Shown piece by piece: positions 1 to 10,174 of a stretch of DNA of 64,000 bases; position 1 is the first letter of the stretch, and each line of letters starts with the position of its first letter. The stretch is taken from assembly GCF_005844085.1 (NCBI RefSeq), contig NZ_VCDI01000006.1:124001-188000 (forward strand), given 5' to 3'. The stretch comes from Lichenicoccus roseus. GTDB taxonomy: Bacteria > Pseudomonadota > Alphaproteobacteria > Acetobacterales > Acetobacteraceae. The notes beneath the pieces are model-generated. The model made no database searches, had not been told where the DNA came from, and saw only the letters and a list, made by a program, of their open reading frames with translations. The translations under genes were made by a program, and so were the position numbers.

Positions 1-118
1 GCCCAGTCCAGCGCGACGCAGCCAGCGCCGCCGCCTCCGTCACACGCACCAGCTCAAGCGCAAGATTTCGATCGCTGGCCTGGTAGGACTGCTTTTTCCC
101 GGGCTTGTTCTCGGACAT
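1..118 (-). CDS. glpX: Fructose-1,6-bisphosphatase class II, N-terminus (partial)
   Basis: Only the first 39 codons are inside the window; the gene runs off the left edge. The ATG is at 118 and the protein begins MSENKPGKKQ, followed by DRNLALELVRVTEAAALAAS, which is the conserved opening of class II (GlpX-type) fructose-1,6-bisphosphatases of gluconeogenesis. It lies 14 bases downstream of hom on the same strand, and the order aminotransferase-hom-glpX is common in alphaproteobacteria, so one operon is likely. Family assignment is from the N-terminal motif; metal-binding residues lie outside the window. Confidence 0.85.
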   Translation of the reverse strand, partial: MSENKPGKKQSYQASDRNLALELVRVTEAAALAASRWTG

Positions 119-132
119 GAATTCGATCCTTT

Positions 133-1485
133 TCAGCCAGCTTCTATGCGGATCATCGCGGGCGGCTCGATCACCACGTCAAGGGCGGCGATCAGTTCGA
201 GTGCACGCCGCATCGCATGCTCGCGGGTCTGGTGGGTAACCAGCACGATCGGCACCGCATCGGGTACATCGTTGCCGGACACGTCCTCGGTCGCGCCATG
301 CTGCAGCATGCTCTTCAACGAGACGCCGCTGTCACGCAGGATCGCCGCGATCTCGGCGATCACGCCGGGACGGTCGAGCACCTGCAGGCGCAGATAATAC
401 GCGCCGACCCGCTCGCCGATCGGGACACTGACGACCTGCGACAGATGTTCGGCGTTGGCGCCCCAGACCGGGATCGTGGTGCCGCGCGCGACGTCGATCA
501 GGTCCGCCACCACCGCCGAGGCGGTCGGGCCGGCGCCGGCGCCGCGGCCTTCGAGCATGACGCGCCCGACGAAGTCGCCCTCGGCGAACACCGCGTTGAA
601 CACGCCGTCGACCAGGGCGATCGGCATGGTCTGCGGCACCAGGCACGGATGCACCCGCGCCTCGACGCCGGCTTCCGCCAGGCGCGCGATGCCGAGCAGC
701 TTGATGCGGTAGCCGAGCTCCTGCGCAAACGCGATGTCCAGCGCGCCCACGGCGCGTATGCCCTCGACATGCACGGAGGCGAAGTCCACCGGCCGGCCGA
801 AGGCGAGCGCCGCCAGGATCGCCAGCTTGTGCGCGGCGTCGATGCCGTCGATGTCGGTGGAAGGATCGGCCTCCGCGTAACCCAGTGCCTGCGCCTCGGC
901 AAGGATGGATGCGAAGTCGCGCCCGCTCTCGCGCATGGCGGTGAGGATGTAGTTGCAGGTGCCGTTCAGGATGCCGCCGACCCGGGTCAGCCGGTCGGCC
1001 GCGAGCCCCTCGCGCACCGCCTTGATGACCGGAATGCCGCCGGCCACCGCCGCCTCGAAGCACAGCGGCACCGCGCTGCGTTCCGCCATGGCGGCGAGGC
1101 TGGCGCCGTGGATTGCGATCAGCGCCTTGTTGGCGGTCACCACCGGCCGTCCGGCGGCGAGCGAGGCCTCGACCAGCTGCCGCGCCGGCCCCTCGGCGCC
1201 ACCGATCAGTTCGACCACCACATCGACATCCGGGTCGCCGGCGAGCCCGCGCGCATCGTCATGCCAGCGCAGGCCGGAGAGGTCCACGCCACGCTCCCGG
1301 GTGCGGTCGCGCGCAGCCACCGCGGTGATCGCGATCGGACGTCCGGCGCGGGTGGCGATCAGCTCGGCATTGGCGGCGAGCAGGCGGACCACGCCGACGC
1401 CGACGGTGCCGAGGCCGGCGATACCGACACGCAGCGTCGCCGGTCGCAGTCTATCTCCCTGCCGTGGATCGCCCGGGAAACTCAC
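133..1485 (-). CDS. hom: Homoserine dehydrogenase
   Basis: NAD(P)-dependent reduction of aspartate semialdehyde to homoserine, the branch point to threonine, methionine and isoleucine. The 450-residue protein has an N-terminal Rossmann motif ([13 protein letters not shown], about residues 20-32), the family signature [12 protein letters not shown] near residue 170, and a C-terminal ACT domain ([13 protein letters not shown], about 370-382) that normally gives feedback control by threonine. The length is usual for the monofunctional ACT-containing enzyme. Its ATG overlaps the stop of the upstream aminotransferase gene by four bases, so translation is probably coupled; glpX follows. Confidence 0.95.
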   Translation of the reverse strand: MSFPGDPRQGDRLRPATLRVGIAGLGTVGVGVVRLLAANAELIATRAGRPIAITAVAARDRTRERGVDLSGLRWHDDARGLAGDPDVDVVVELIGGAEGPARQLVEASLAAGRPVVTANKALIAIHGASLAAMAERSAVPLCFEAAVAGGIPVIKAVREGLAADRLTRVGGILNGTCNYILTAMRESGRDFASILAEAQALGYAEADPSTDIDGIDAAHKLAILAALAFGRPVDFASVHVEGIRAVGALDIAFAQELGYRIKLLGIARLAEAGVEARVHPCLVPQTMPIALVDGVFNAVFAEGDFVGRVMLEGRGAGAGPTASAVVADLIDVARGTTIPVWGANAEHLSQVVSVPIGERVGAYYLRLQVLDRPGVIAEIAAILRDSGVSLKSMLQHGATEDVSGNDVPDAVPIVLVTHQTREHAMRRALELIAALDVVIEPPAMIRIEAG

Positions 1486-2720
1486 GATGCGTCGGCCAGC
1501 GTGCCGTCGGCCGGCACCTCGGTGCGGGCCGGACCGCCATTATGCGCGTTCAGGAAGGTGCGGATGTTGCGCGTCGCCTGGCGCAGGCGCTGGGTGTTCT
1601 CGACCAGCCCGATGCGCACGAAGCCCTCGCCGTACTCGCCGAAGCCGAGGCCGGGTGCGACCGCGACACCGGCCTCCTGCATCAGCAGCTTGGCGAAGCC
1701 GACGCTGCCCAGATGCACGAAGCGCTCGGGGATTGGTGCCCAGGCAAACATCGAGCCCTCCGGCGACGGCACGTTCCAGCCGGCCGCGGAGAGCCCGCGG
1801 ATCAGCACGTCGCGACGGTCGCGGTACAGCGTGCGCATCTGCTCGACGCACTCCTGCGGACCGTTGAGGGCCGCTACCGAGGCCACCTGGATCGGGGTGA
1901 AGGCACCGTAGTCGAGATAGGACTTGATGCGGGTGAGCGCATTGATCAGGCGCGGATTGCCCGCCGCGAAACCCATGCGCCAGCCGGCCATCGAATAGGT
2001 CTTGGACAGCGAGGTGAACTCGACAGCGACATCCTTGGCGCCCGGCACCTGCAGGATCGAGGGCGGCGGGGTGTCGCCGAAATAGATCTCGGCGTAGGCG
2101 AGATCCGAGAGGATCCAGATCTCCTCGCGGCGCGCGAACGCAACCAGCTCTCGGTAGAAATCAAGATCGGCAACATAGGCGGTCGGGTTCGAGGGGAAGT
2201 TCACGATCAGCGCGGTCGGCTTCGGCACCGAGTGGCGCACCGCACGCTCCAGGGCGCGCAGCATGTCCTCGTCGGGTCGCGCCGGGATCGAACGCACCGA
2301 GGCGCCGGCGATGATGAAGCCGAACTGGTGGATCGGATAGGACGGGTTCGGCACCAGGATGGTGTCGCCCGGGCTGGTGATCGCCGCCGACAGGTTGGCC
2401 AGACCCTCCTTGGAGCCGAGCGTCGCCACCACCTCGGTCGCGGGGTCGAGCTGCACGTCGAAGCGCCGCGCATAGTAGCCGGCGAGCGCCTTCAGCAGGC
2501 CGGGGATGCCCTTGCTGACCGAGTAGCGATGCGAGCGCGGGTCGGCCACCGTCTCGACCAGCTTTGCGACGATATGCGGCGGCGTCGGGCTGTCGGGGTT
2601 GCCCATGCCGAGATCGATGATGTCCGCGCCGCGGGCCCGGGCCGCCGCCTTGGCCTTGTTGACCTCCGCGAACACGTAGGGCGGCAGGCGGCGGATGCGG
2701 TGGAACTCTTCGCTCATCAT
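1482..2720 (-). CDS. alaC: PLP-dependent class I/II aminotransferase (AlaC / LL-DAP aminotransferase-like)
   Basis: Fold-type I aminotransferase of 412 residues. The PLP lysine lies in the motif [15 protein letters not shown] (about residues 238-252), with NPSNPTAYV-type and [11 protein letters not shown] substrate-pocket motifs upstream. Proteins of this group beside hom in alphaproteobacteria are annotated as alanine transaminase AlaC or as LL-diaminopimelate aminotransferase; the sequence alone does not separate these. It is the first gene of the aminotransferase-hom-glpX run and overlaps hom by four bases. Family call is firm; substrate is inferred. Confidence 0.82.
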   Translation of the reverse strand: MMSEEFHRIRRLPPYVFAEVNKAKAAARARGADIIDLGMGNPDSPTPPHIVAKLVETVADPRSHRYSVSKGIPGLLKALAGYYARRFDVQLDPATEVVATLGSKEGLANLSAAITSPGDTILVPNPSYPIHQFGFIIAGASVRSIPARPDEDMLRALERAVRHSVPKPTALIVNFPSNPTAYVADLDFYRELVAFARREEIWILSDLAYAEIYFGDTPPPSILQVPGAKDVAVEFTSLSKTYSMAGWRMGFAAGNPRLINALTRIKSYLDYGAFTPIQVASVAALNGPQECVEQMRTLYRDRRDVLIRGLSAAGWNVPSPEGSMFAWAPIPERFVHLGSVGFAKLLMQEAGVAVAPGLGFGEYGEGFVRIGLVENTQRLRQATRNIRTFLNAHNGGPARTEVPADGTLADAS

Positions 2721-2756
2721 GCTTCTCTGGACAGGCTTTCGGGAACAGCGCGGCTG

Positions 2757-3761
2757 TTACTGTACCAGAGTGAGGCTCGCGCCGCGACCGAATGCGTCCG
2801 CCTGCAGCTGGATGGCGCGCGACGGAACGCCCTGCGTGCGCAGCATGTCGGCGACGGCGCGGCCACGCAGGGTAGCGAGATTGAGCGCGTCGGCCTGCGC
2901 CTCCGGATCGGACGACGAGGCCTCCCCATAGCCGTGCACCACGATGATGCCGGTGCGGCGGCGCGCGGCGACGGCATGCACCAGCCCCGTCTCGCCCGAC
3001 TGCACCACGTCGGTGTTGCCGACGAAGGCGACCTGCGTGCCGGTCTGCGGCGCCACATGGTAGTCCGGCAGCACCGCCGCCACCGGAGCGTGGGCCTCGG
3101 CCGATGCCTCCTCGGCCTGCAGGCCCGGCAGCCGCGGCGACGACGGCGGGCCGCCCGGGATGGCGGGGATCGTCACAGTGCCGGGCCCGGTATCCGCCTG
3201 TACGGTGACCGCCGGCATGGCGATCTCCGGCTCGCTATCCTCGGCCGGCGTCGTCGCCCCGGCAGCCGGCTTCTCGCCGGTCGCCGCGGTCTGCGGAGCG
3301 TTGGGCTGCGCCCCTGGCGCGGGGGGCGTGGCTTCGGCGGCGTCGAGGGTCGCCGAGGACCCTCCGGCGGGTGCAGCCGTAGGCGCGGCCTGGACGTTCG
3401 CCGGCGTCGGCCTGACCGGATGCGGCGGCAGCACCGGCGGCGGAAGCGGATCGTTGGCGTCGACGCGGGTGGTAAGATTGCGCTGCCGCATCAGCGACTC
3501 CGTCACCGACGCGCGCAGGGCTGCGGAGGCGACCACCGGGGCGGCGGCGGGCACCGTTCCGACATGCGGATAGGGATCGTTGACGCCGGGCGGCGGCGGG
3601 CGATCCTTCGCGATTTCGCCACCCTCCAGCTGGTGCCACCAGTTGACGGGCGTATCCACGGTATCCCTGCCGCCGCAGCCGCTCGCAGCCAGGGGCGTCG
3701 CCAGGATCAGGGCACCCAGCGTCATCCGACACGCTCTTGGTCCTGGCCGGTTGTTGCCCAT
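2757..3761 (-). CDS. OmpA-like lipoprotein with long Pro/Ala linker
   Basis: Predicted outer-membrane lipoprotein of 334 residues. The N-terminus has a hydrophobic stretch ending in the lipobox LAASGC (about residues 24-29). A low-complexity linker rich in Pro, Ala and Thr (about 70-225) follows. The last 80 residues resemble an OmpA/MotB-type peptidoglycan-binding domain: [12 protein letters not shown], then a [20 protein letters not shown] helix. The start used is ATG 3761; an internal ATG at 3725 would give a shorter signal sequence. It probably anchors the outer membrane to the wall. It sits 36 bases upstream of the aminotransferase gene on the same strand, so it may share that transcript. 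Confidence 0.7.
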   Translation of the reverse strand: MGNNRPGPRACRMTLGALILATPLAASGCGGRDTVDTPVNWWHQLEGGEIAKDRPPPPGVNDPYPHVGTVPAAAPVVASAALRASVTESLMRQRNLTTRVDANDPLPPPVLPPHPVRPTPANVQAAPTAAPAGGSSATLDAAEATPPAPGAQPNAPQTAATGEKPAAGATTPAEDSEPEIAMPAVTVQADTGPGTVTIPAIPGGPPSSPRLPGLQAEEASAEAHAPVAAVLPDYHVAPQTGTQVAFVGNTDVVQSGETGLVHAVAARRRTGIIVVHGYGEASSSDPEAQADALNLATLRGRAVADMLRTQGVPSRAIQLQADAFGRGASLTLVQ

Positions 3762-3926
3762 GTCTGTCCCGATCCCGCTTGCCTCCAGGGTTTAGCGCGG
3801 CCCGGCCCGGACGCAAGCCATCAGCCCGCGGCCGCCACGCGGGCTGGACCTGGCCGCTTGCTTGGCCGGGAAGTCGAAACAGGATACCAACAGCGGATCA
3901 GCGATCCGGCTACAGGGAGACTAAGC

Positions 3927-4610
3927 ATGAACGGCATGTCGCCGACACACCGTATCCGGATGGACGACGAGGACCCCGAGAACCCGGATGGCCCCGACAT
4001 CCCGGAGCCGAACGGTCCGGAGCCCAAGGAGCCCGGAGACAACAAGACGCTTTCCTCGCCGATCAACGAGCTCGAGAGCCGCCTTTTCGACCAGCGCAAG
4101 GTGCTGATCTTCGGAGCCATCAACGACAAGGTCGCGCGCGATGTGACCGGCCGCCTGCTGGCCCTCGCAGGGGCCTCCGACAAGCCGATCGACGTGTATG
4201 TCAACTCGCCCGGCGGCCATGTCGAGAGTGGCGACACCATCCACGACATGATCCGTTTCGTCGACAGCGTGGCCCCGGTCCGTGTCATCGGCACCGGCTG
4301 GGTCGCCAGCGCCGGCGCGCTGATCTTCGTGGCCGGCGCAAAGGAGCGTCGCTTCTGCCTGCCCAACACGCGCTTCCTGCTGCACCAGCCGATGGGCGGC
4401 GTGCGCGGTCCGGCGGTGGATATCGACATCGAGGCTCGCGAGATCATCAAGATGCGCGAGCGGCTCAACCGGCTGATCTCGCGCGAGACCGGGCAGACCT
4501 ACGAGAAGGTCGCCAAGGACAGCGACCGCAACTACTGGTTGAGCGCCGAGGAGGCGATCAAGTACGGCATGGTGTCGCGCATCATCAGCAGCGTCACCGA
4601 CCTGGCGTGA
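3927..4610 (+). CDS. ClpP-family serine protease (stand-alone paralogue)
   Basis: Peptidase family S14, 227 residues. The catalytic Ser is in [10 protein letters not shown], the His in [14 protein letters not shown] and the Asp in AKDSDRNYW, so the triad looks intact. The N-terminus (residues 1-45) is unusually long, acidic and Pro-rich ([16 protein letters not shown]), unlike the short propeptide of housekeeping ClpP1. No clpX, clpA or tig gene lies nearby, so this is probably a second ClpP-like subunit. The start was chosen at ATG 3927 because in-frame sequence upstream is the non-coding side of the lipoprotein gene. It may pair with ClpA/ClpX or with another ClpP ring; that is inference. 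Confidence 0.85.
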   Translation: MNGMSPTHRIRMDDEDPENPDGPDIPEPNGPEPKEPGDNKTLSSPINELESRLFDQRKVLIFGAINDKVARDVTGRLLALAGASDKPIDVYVNSPGGHVESGDTIHDMIRFVDSVAPVRVIGTGWVASAGALIFVAGAKERRFCLPNTRFLLHQPMGGVRGPAVDIDIEAREIIKMRERLNRLISRETGQTYEKVAKDSDRNYWLSAEEAIKYGMVSRIISSVTDLA

Positions 4611-4617
4611 AGCAAGC

Positions 4618-4645
4618 TCCGGACCGGCTTTGCCGCCGGTCCGGA
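4618..4645. terminator. Perfect hairpin between convergent clpP-like gene and argC
   Basis: Arms of 11 bases (4618-4628 and 4635-4645) are perfectly complementary around a six-base loop. It lies eight bases after the protease stop and two bases before the argC stop on the other strand, as expected of a bidirectional terminator. There is no T-tract on either side. Confidence 0.6.
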
Positions 4646-4647
4646 CT

Positions 4648-5559
4648 TCAGCGCCGATCCAGTCCCAGCATCAGCCGGATATTCTGCAGGGCGGCACCCG
4701 ACGCACCCTTGCCGAGATTGTCGAGCCGGGCCGTCAGCAGGGCGTGCGCGCCGCATGCGCCGGCGTGAACACTCAGCTCCATGCGGTCGCTGCCGGCCAA
4801 TGACCCGGCGTCGAGTTCCGCCGCCGCCTTGACGACCTGGACGATCCCGCTGCCGGCATAGTGCGTCCGCAGGGCGTCCAGAAAAATTTCGGCCGATACG
4901 TGACCGAGCTGCGCCAGATGCAGCGGGATCGAGACGATCATGCCCTGCGCGTAGTGACCGACGGAAGGCACGAAGATCGGCGGCGTGCGCAGATGCGCGT
5001 GGGCGGTGATCTCCGGCAGGTGCTTGTGCGCCAGCGAAAGGCCGTAGAGCTGGAATGCCGGGCCCCCGGATGTCTCGTGCGCCTCGATCATGCTGCGGCC
5101 GCCGCCGGAATAACCGCTGACCGCGTTGATCGAGAGCGGCAGGTCGGCGGGGACCAGATTCGCATCGACCAGCGGACGCAGCAGGGCGATCGCGCCGGTC
5201 GCGTAGCAGCCTGGGTTCGAGACCCGGGCCGCGGTGGCGATTGCCTCCGCCTGCCGGGCCGCCAGTTCGGGGAAGCCATAGACCCAGTCCGGCGCGGTGC
5301 GGAAGGCGGTGCTCGCATCGAGCAGGCGCGGCGCCATGGTTCCGAGCGAGGCTACCAGGGCGGCACTCTCCCTTGCCGCGTCATCCGGCAGGCATAGCAC
5401 CACGAGGTCGACCTCGCGCATCAGCGCCAGCCGCGCCTCGGGATCCTTGCGGCGTTCCGGTGCGATCGAGCGCACCGTTACCGGCAGGTCCTGCAGGCGG
5501 GTGCGTATGCCGAGGCCCGTGGTGCCCGCCTCACCGTCGATGAAGATGCTGGGCGTCAT
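4648..5559 (-). CDS. argC: N-acetyl-gamma-glutamyl-phosphate reductase (short, type 2)
   Basis: Third step of arginine synthesis: NADPH-dependent reduction of N-acetylglutamyl phosphate to the semialdehyde. The 303-residue length and the start ([17 protein letters not shown]) match the shorter type 2 ArgC group. The catalytic Cys is in [15 protein letters not shown], near residue 115, and a His-rich [11 protein letters not shown] motif follows. It lies downstream of rplM-rpsI, separated by an intrinsic terminator, and converges with the ClpP-like gene. Confidence 0.92.
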   Translation of the reverse strand: MTPSIFIDGEAGTTGLGIRTRLQDLPVTVRSIAPERRKDPEARLALMREVDLVVLCLPDDAARESAALVASLGTMAPRLLDASTAFRTAPDWVYGFPELAARQAEAIATAARVSNPGCYATGAIALLRPLVDANLVPADLPLSINAVSGYSGGGRSMIEAHETSGGPAFQLYGLSLAHKHLPEITAHAHLRTPPIFVPSVGHYAQGMIVSIPLHLAQLGHVSAEIFLDALRTHYAGSGIVQVVKAAAELDAGSLAGSDRMELSVHAGACGAHALLTARLDNLGKGASGAALQNIRLMLGLDRR

Positions 5560-5592
5560 GCCGCCGCTCCCTGCGCTGGACGCCTACCCGTA

Positions 5593-5626
5593 CAAGAAAA
5601 AGGGCGGAACCCGAAGGTCCCGCCCT
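5593..5626 (-). terminator. Intrinsic terminator after rplM-rpsI
   Basis: On the minus strand an 11-base stem (5601-5626 region, one G-U pair, CTTC-type tetraloop region) is followed by TTTTTCTTGT. It lies 26 bases past the rpsI stop and upstream of argC, so it should end the ribosomal transcript. Confidence 0.85.
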
Positions 5627-5651
5627 GTCGCTTCGTGACCCGAGGACGGGA

Positions 5652-6158
5652 TCAGCGCTTGGAGAACTGGAACGAACGACGCGCCTTCATGCGGCCGTAC
5701 TTCTTGCGCTCGACCACGCGGCTGTCGCGGGTGAGGAACCCCGCCACCTTGAGGATGCCGCGCAGGCCCGGCTCGTAGTAGGTCAGCGCGCGGCTGATGC
5801 CATGACGCAGCGCGCCGGCCTGACCCGAGAGACCGCCGCCGGTCACCGTGCAATAGACGTCGAACTGGTTGTAGCGGTCGGCGACCAGGAACGGCTGGGT
5901 GATCAGCATGCGCAGCACGGGGCGGGCGAAATAGGTGCCGACCTTCTTGCCGTTGACGCTGATCTCACCCTTGCCGGGCTTGATCCAGACGCGGGCGATG
6001 GCGTTCTTGCGGCGACCGGTCGCGTATGAACGTCCCAGGGCATCGCGCTTGGCTTCGTAGCGGGGCGCGTCGTCGGGCGTCACCGCCACGCCGGCGGAAA
6101 CCGCGAGGTCCTTCAGGTCGGCCAGCGAGCCGGTGCGGGGGGTCTGGGTCTCTGACAT
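5652..6158 (-). CDS. rpsI: 30S ribosomal protein S9
   Basis: S9 of the small subunit. The 168-residue protein has an alphaproteobacterial N-terminal extension of about 40 residues, then [20 protein letters not shown], and ends in the universally conserved basic tail with terminal SKR that reaches the P-site tRNA. It starts two bases after the rplM stop, so the two are one transcription unit, as in most bacteria. Confidence 0.97.
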   Translation of the reverse strand: MSETQTPRTGSLADLKDLAVSAGVAVTPDDAPRYEAKRDALGRSYATGRRKNAIARVWIKPGKGEISVNGKKVGTYFARPVLRMLITQPFLVADRYNQFDVYCTVTGGGLSGQAGALRHGISRALTYYEPGLRGILKVAGFLTRDSRVVERKKYGRMKARRSFQFSKR

Positions 6159-6160
6159 GC

Positions 6161-6646
6161 TCAGGCTCCGACGCTCTTCTTGTTGTTGACGGAGTTCTTC
6201 CGGTTCAGGCTGGCAACGTCGAGCGTCGCCGGCTGCTGGCCGTCATGCGGATGCGCGCCGCCGCCATACACATAGAGGTGCTTCATCTGCGCGCGCTGCA
6301 GCGGGCCGCGGGTGATCATGCGCTCGACCGCCTTGGTGATCACATGGCCTGGATTCTTGCCCTCGAGCCTCTGAGCGATCGTGCGCTGCTTGATCCCGCC
6401 GGCGTAGCCGGTGTGGTAGTGGAACAGCTTCTGGCCGGCCTTGTTGCCGGTGAGGCGCACCTTCTCGGCATTGACGACGACGACGTTGTCGCCGCAATCG
6501 ACATGCGGGGTGAACTGCGGCTTGTGCTTGCCGCGCAGGCGCTGGGCGATGATGGCGGCGAGCCGGCCGAGAACGAGGCCGTCGGCATCGATCAGGATCC
6601 AGCCCTTCGTCACCTCCGCGGGCTTCAGCGAGAGGGTGGTCTTCAT
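6161..6646 (-). CDS. rplM: 50S ribosomal protein L13
   Basis: L13, an early-assembly protein of the large subunit. The 161-residue protein contains [20 protein letters not shown] near the start, then [20 protein letters not shown] and a HHYTGY-like [10 protein letters not shown] segment, all typical of L13. It is the first gene of the rplM-rpsI operon; a promoter is visible upstream at 6684-6712. Confidence 0.97.
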   Translation of the reverse strand: MKTTLSLKPAEVTKGWILIDADGLVLGRLAAIIAQRLRGKHKPQFTPHVDCGDNVVVVNAEKVRLTGNKAGQKLFHYHTGYAGGIKQRTIAQRLEGKNPGHVITKAVERMITRGPLQRAQMKHLYVYGGGAHPHDGQQPATLDVASLNRKNSVNNKKSVGA

Positions 6647-6683
6647 GGATGATGGGTTCCGTCAGGTGGCGGTGGAGGCGCGG

Positions 6684-6712
6684 GTTATGATCGCGCACGC
6701 GGCCCGGGTCAA
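6684..6712 (-). promoter_or_regulatory. Sigma-70-type promoter of rplM-rpsI
   Basis: On the minus strand TTGACC (6707-6712) and CATAAC (6684-6689) are separated by 17 bases, 37 bases upstream of the rplM ATG. Match and spacing are good for a housekeeping promoter. Confidence 0.6.
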
Positions 6713-6790
6713 GTCCGATCGGAAAAACCCCTCGCACGGACAGGGTTTTATGCTGCGGTATTGGGATACCGTATACGTTGGATCGGCGGG

Positions 6791-7696
6791 TTGAGCGAGG
6801 CAGGCCTGCCCGCGCGGGTGCATGTCATCGGCGCCTCGGGGCGCTCCGGTGCGGCACTCGGCCGGGCTCTGCTGGCCGACGGTGTCGCGGTGGTGCCGGT
6901 GGTGCGCAGCCTGCAGCGCTGGCGCACCACAGGGCTGCCGGGCGAGGCCCGGGTTGCCGACCTGGAGGAGCCCGGCGCATTGCTGCGCGCCCTGGCCGAC
7001 GCCACCCACATCGTCTGCACGGCGCACGCGCGCAACGCGGAGCGCGTGATCGCCGCGGCGCCGCCATCCGCGCAACTGGTCTTCCTCGGCAGCACCCGCA
7101 AGTTCACCCGCTGGCCTGACGCGCACGGCAACGGCGTGCTGGCTGGTGAGAGGGCGCTGCTGCAGTCGGGCCGGGGCGGCATCATGCTGCACCCGACGAT
7201 GATCTACGGCGCCGACGGCGAGAACAACGTTCGCCGGCTCGCGGCCCTGCTGCGTCGCCTGCCGGTGGTGCCGCTGCCCAACGGCGGTCGTGCCCTGGTG
7301 CAGCCAATCAACCAAGCCGACCTGACACGCGCCATCAAGGCTTGCCTGCGCCATCCGTGGGACGCTCCGCACAGCCTGGTGGTGGCGGGGCCGGAGGCGG
7401 TGTCCTACCGCGACTTCGTGGCGGCGGTGGCCCGCGCATGGGGATTGCGGGCACGGCCAGTACTACCGGTCCCGGCAGCACTGCTGATCCCGCTCTCCCT
7501 GGTGACGCGGGCAGTGCCGGGGCTACCGGATATCGGGCCGGCCGAGATACGCCGGCTGCTGGAGGACAAGGCCTTCGATATCGGCCCCATGCGCGACCTG
7601 CTCGGGATCGAGCCGATCAGCCTGGAGCAGGGGTTGGCGGCGATGGCACCGAGGCCAGCCGCGACGCCGCCACGGCGAGTTCCTCGGGCGTGTTGA
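6791..7696 (+). CDS. NAD(P)-dependent epimerase / atypical SDR protein
   Basis: Atypical short-chain dehydrogenase-like protein of about 301 residues. The N-terminal nucleotide-binding motif VHVIGASGRSGAALG (about residues 11-25) is followed by a second-strand Arg (VVRSLQRW) that suggests NADP. LHPTMIYGADGENN fits the extended-SDR/NDUFA9-like pattern. No methionine start fits; TTG 6791 is used, and TTG 6761 in frame is the alternative. The gene is divergent from rplM. Its last 80 bases overlap the end of mobA on the other strand. Substrate is unknown. Confidence 0.72.
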   Translation: MSEAGLPARVHVIGASGRSGAALGRALLADGVAVVPVVRSLQRWRTTGLPGEARVADLEEPGALLRALADATHIVCTAHARNAERVIAAAPPSAQLVFLGSTRKFTRWPDAHGNGVLAGERALLQSGRGGIMLHPTMIYGADGENNVRRLAALLRRLPVVPLPNGGRALVQPINQADLTRAIKACLRHPWDAPHSLVVAGPEAVSYRDFVAAVARAWGLRARPVLPVPAALLIPLSLVTRAVPGLPDIGPAEIRRLLEDKAFDIGPMRDLLGIEPISLEQGLAAMAPRPAATPPRRVPRAC

Positions 7697-8222
7697 TGTT
7701 GAAGAACGGGTCCGGCTCGCCGAACTCCACTTCGCGCAGGCCGAGCAGGCGCGCGAACACGAACACCGAGCGGCGGGCGTCGGTGGCGAGGAACCGGCGC
7801 AACGCCGTGCGGCAGTCGCATGGCCAGTGCGCCACCAGATGATGCCTTACCCCGGCCGAGATCGCGACGGCGGGCGCTGGCGACAGGGCGACCAGCAGGT
7901 CTGCGGGGATGAACGGGGTATCGCCGGGGACGCTCAACAGGCTGTCGCAGCCCTGCCCCGCCGCCCAGTCGAGGCCGCGCAACAGGCCGGCCAGCGGACC
8001 CTGGCCGGGCACCTCGTCGGCCAGCACCGGCAGGTCATGGGCGGCATAGCGCGCCGGATCGCCGTTGGCGCTGAGCACGAGCGGCCCGACCTGCGGCGCC
8101 AGCCGGTCCAGGACATGCCGTAGCAGGGGGCGGCCGCCGAGCGGCAGCAGCGGCTTGTCGACGCCACCCATGCGCCGGCCTTCGCCGCCGGCCAGGATCA
8201 GGCCCGCGACGCGGCCGCTCAT
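7617..8222 (-). CDS. mobA: Molybdenum cofactor guanylyltransferase
   Basis: Transfers GMP from GTP to molybdopterin to make the MGD form of the cofactor. The 201-residue protein opens with the nucleotidyltransferase signature LILAGGEGRRMGGVDKPLLP, has GPLAGLLRGLDWA in the middle, and SVPGDTPFIPADL carrying the metal-binding Asp. Size matches MobA. Other moco genes are not in the window. The 3' end overlaps the convergent epimerase-like gene by 80 bases. Confidence 0.92.
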   Translation of the reverse strand: MSGRVAGLILAGGEGRRMGGVDKPLLPLGGRPLLRHVLDRLAPQVGPLVLSANGDPARYAAHDLPVLADEVPGQGPLAGLLRGLDWAAGQGCDSLLSVPGDTPFIPADLLVALSPAPAVAISAGVRHHLVAHWPCDCRTALRRFLATDARRSVFVFARLLGLREVEFGEPDPFFNINTPEELAVAASRLASVPSPPTPAPG

Positions 8223-8235
8223 GATGAAAAGGAAC

Positions 8236-8312
8236 TGGGGCGAACGACGGGGCTCGAACCCGCGACATCCAAGACCACAACCTGGCGCTCTACCAGCTGA
8301 GCTACGTCCGCC
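8236..8312 (-). tRNA. tRNA-His (anticodon GTG)
   Basis: A complete 77-base cloverleaf on the minus strand. The 5' end carries the extra G(-1) that pairs with C73, the histidine identity feature. The anticodon stem encloses TTGTGGT with anticodon GTG at 8276-8278. The T arm contains GGTTCGAGCCC, and CCA is encoded (8236-8238). It lies between mobA and the aminotransferase gene, all on the minus strand. Confidence 0.97.
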
Positions 8313-8324
8313 ACAGAGCCGCCC

Positions 8325-8353
8325 GATCTAGGGGAACCGTCCGAGTCAGTCAA
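8325..8353 (-). promoter_or_regulatory. Promoter of tRNA-His
   Basis: TTGACT (8348-8353) and TAGATC (8325-8330) on the minus strand are spaced by 17 bases, with the -10 element 12 bases before the tRNA. The -35 hexamer overlaps the stop codon of the upstream aminotransferase gene. Confidence 0.5.
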
Positions 8354-9516
8354 TCGCCGCCGAACAGTGCCGCCAGCCGGTGGATCGCCTCGTCCAGCAC
8401 TTCCTCGCGCTTGCAAAAGGCGAAGCGCACCAAGTGCTGCGGCCCGTTGCCGCCATCATAGAAGGCGGGCACCGGGATCGCCGCGACCCGTGCGTGCTCG
8501 GTGATGTGGCGGCAGAACGCGGTCGCATCCCCCTCGAATCCAAGCGGCCGGAAATCGGCGATCACGAAGTAGCTGCCGGAGCACGGCAGCACCGCGAAGC
8601 CGATCCGCCGCAGCCCGGCGCTGAGCCGGTCACGCCTGGCCGCCAGGCTCGAAGACAGCTCCTCGAAATAGGCCTCGTCGCGCGACAGTCCGAGCGCCAC
8701 CGCGCGCTGCAGGTTCGGCGGCGTGGTGAAGGTCAGGTTCTGGTGCGCCTTGGCGACGATGGCGGCGAGCGGCGCCGGCGCGGTCACGTAGCCGACCTTC
8801 CAGCCGGTCAGCGAGAAGCTCTTGCCGGCGCTGCCGATGCGCAGGCAGCGCTCGCGCATCCCCGGCAGCGTCATCAGCGGCACATGGCGCTCCGGCGCGA
8901 ACACCAGATGCTCGTACACCTCGTCGCACACGGCATAGGCGTCGTGCTGGACCAGCAGGTCGGCGATGAAGCCCAGCTCCTCCCGCGAGAACACCTTGCC
9001 GGTCGGGTTCATCGGCGTGTTGAGGAGGATCGCCTTGGTGCGCGGCCCGAACGCGGCGGCCAGCTCGGCACGATCGAGCGTCCAGTCCGGCTCGTGCAGC
9101 CGCACCAGGCGGGGGATCCCGCCGAGCAGCCGGATGGTGGGCAGATAGGTGTCGTAGAGCGGCTCGATCAGCACCACCTCGTCGCCGGGATCGACCAGGG
9201 CGGCGAGCGACGCGGCCAGCGCCTCGGTGGCGCCGGAGGTCACCACCACCTCGGACGCCGGATCGATCGTGAGCCCATAGAAGCGCCGGTTGCTCTCGGC
9301 CACCGCCGCGCGCAGCTCCGGCAGTCCGGTCAGCGGCGGATACTGGTTGCGGTGATCGAGCAGGGCGTCGGCGGCGGCGCGAACGATGTCCTCGGGACCC
9401 TCGGTATCGGGGAAGCCCTGGCCAAGATTGATCGCGTCGTGCTGGACCGCGAGCGCCGACATCACCGTGAAGATGGTGGTTGGCAGCGCGGACAACATGG
9501 AGTTGGCGGGCTTCAT
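8350..9516 (-). CDS. Class I/II PLP-dependent aminotransferase (YbdL / kynurenine aminotransferase-like)
   Basis: Fold-type I aminotransferase of 388 residues. Motifs: INLGQGFPDTEGP (about residues 29-41), NTPMNPTGKVFSREEL, CDEVYEHLVF and the PLP-lysine block GSAGKSFSLTGWKVGY. This combination is typical of the methionine/kynurenine aminotransferase group; the actual amino donor is not resolvable here. ATG 9516 was chosen because the protein then begins MKPANSMLSALPTTIF, as relatives do; codons further upstream in frame look non-coding. Confidence 0.85.
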   Translation of the reverse strand: MKPANSMLSALPTTIFTVMSALAVQHDAINLGQGFPDTEGPEDIVRAAADALLDHRNQYPPLTGLPELRAAVAESNRRFYGLTIDPASEVVVTSGATEALAASLAALVDPGDEVVLIEPLYDTYLPTIRLLGGIPRLVRLHEPDWTLDRAELAAAFGPRTKAILLNTPMNPTGKVFSREELGFIADLLVQHDAYAVCDEVYEHLVFAPERHVPLMTLPGMRERCLRIGSAGKSFSLTGWKVGYVTAPAPLAAIVAKAHQNLTFTTPPNLQRAVALGLSRDEAYFEELSSSLAARRDRLSAGLRRIGFAVLPCSGSYFVIADFRPLGFEGDATAFCRHITEHARVAAIPVPAFYDGGNGPQHLVRFAFCKREEVLDEAIHRLAALFGGD

Positions 9517-10087
<571 letters not shown>

Positions 10088-10174
10088 AAGACGGTGCCGG
10101 CCCGTCACCCCCGCTTGATTTCCCAATTCCATCCAGACAACCGTGCGCGCGGTTGCAACAACAGGTAGATCCGT

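Noticed and set aside
1464-3900. Very long open frame running into the ClpP-like gene
   Set aside because: It is antisense to the aminotransferase and lipoprotein genes; composition is Arg/His rich without domains. Only the last 227 codons, from 3927, match a family.
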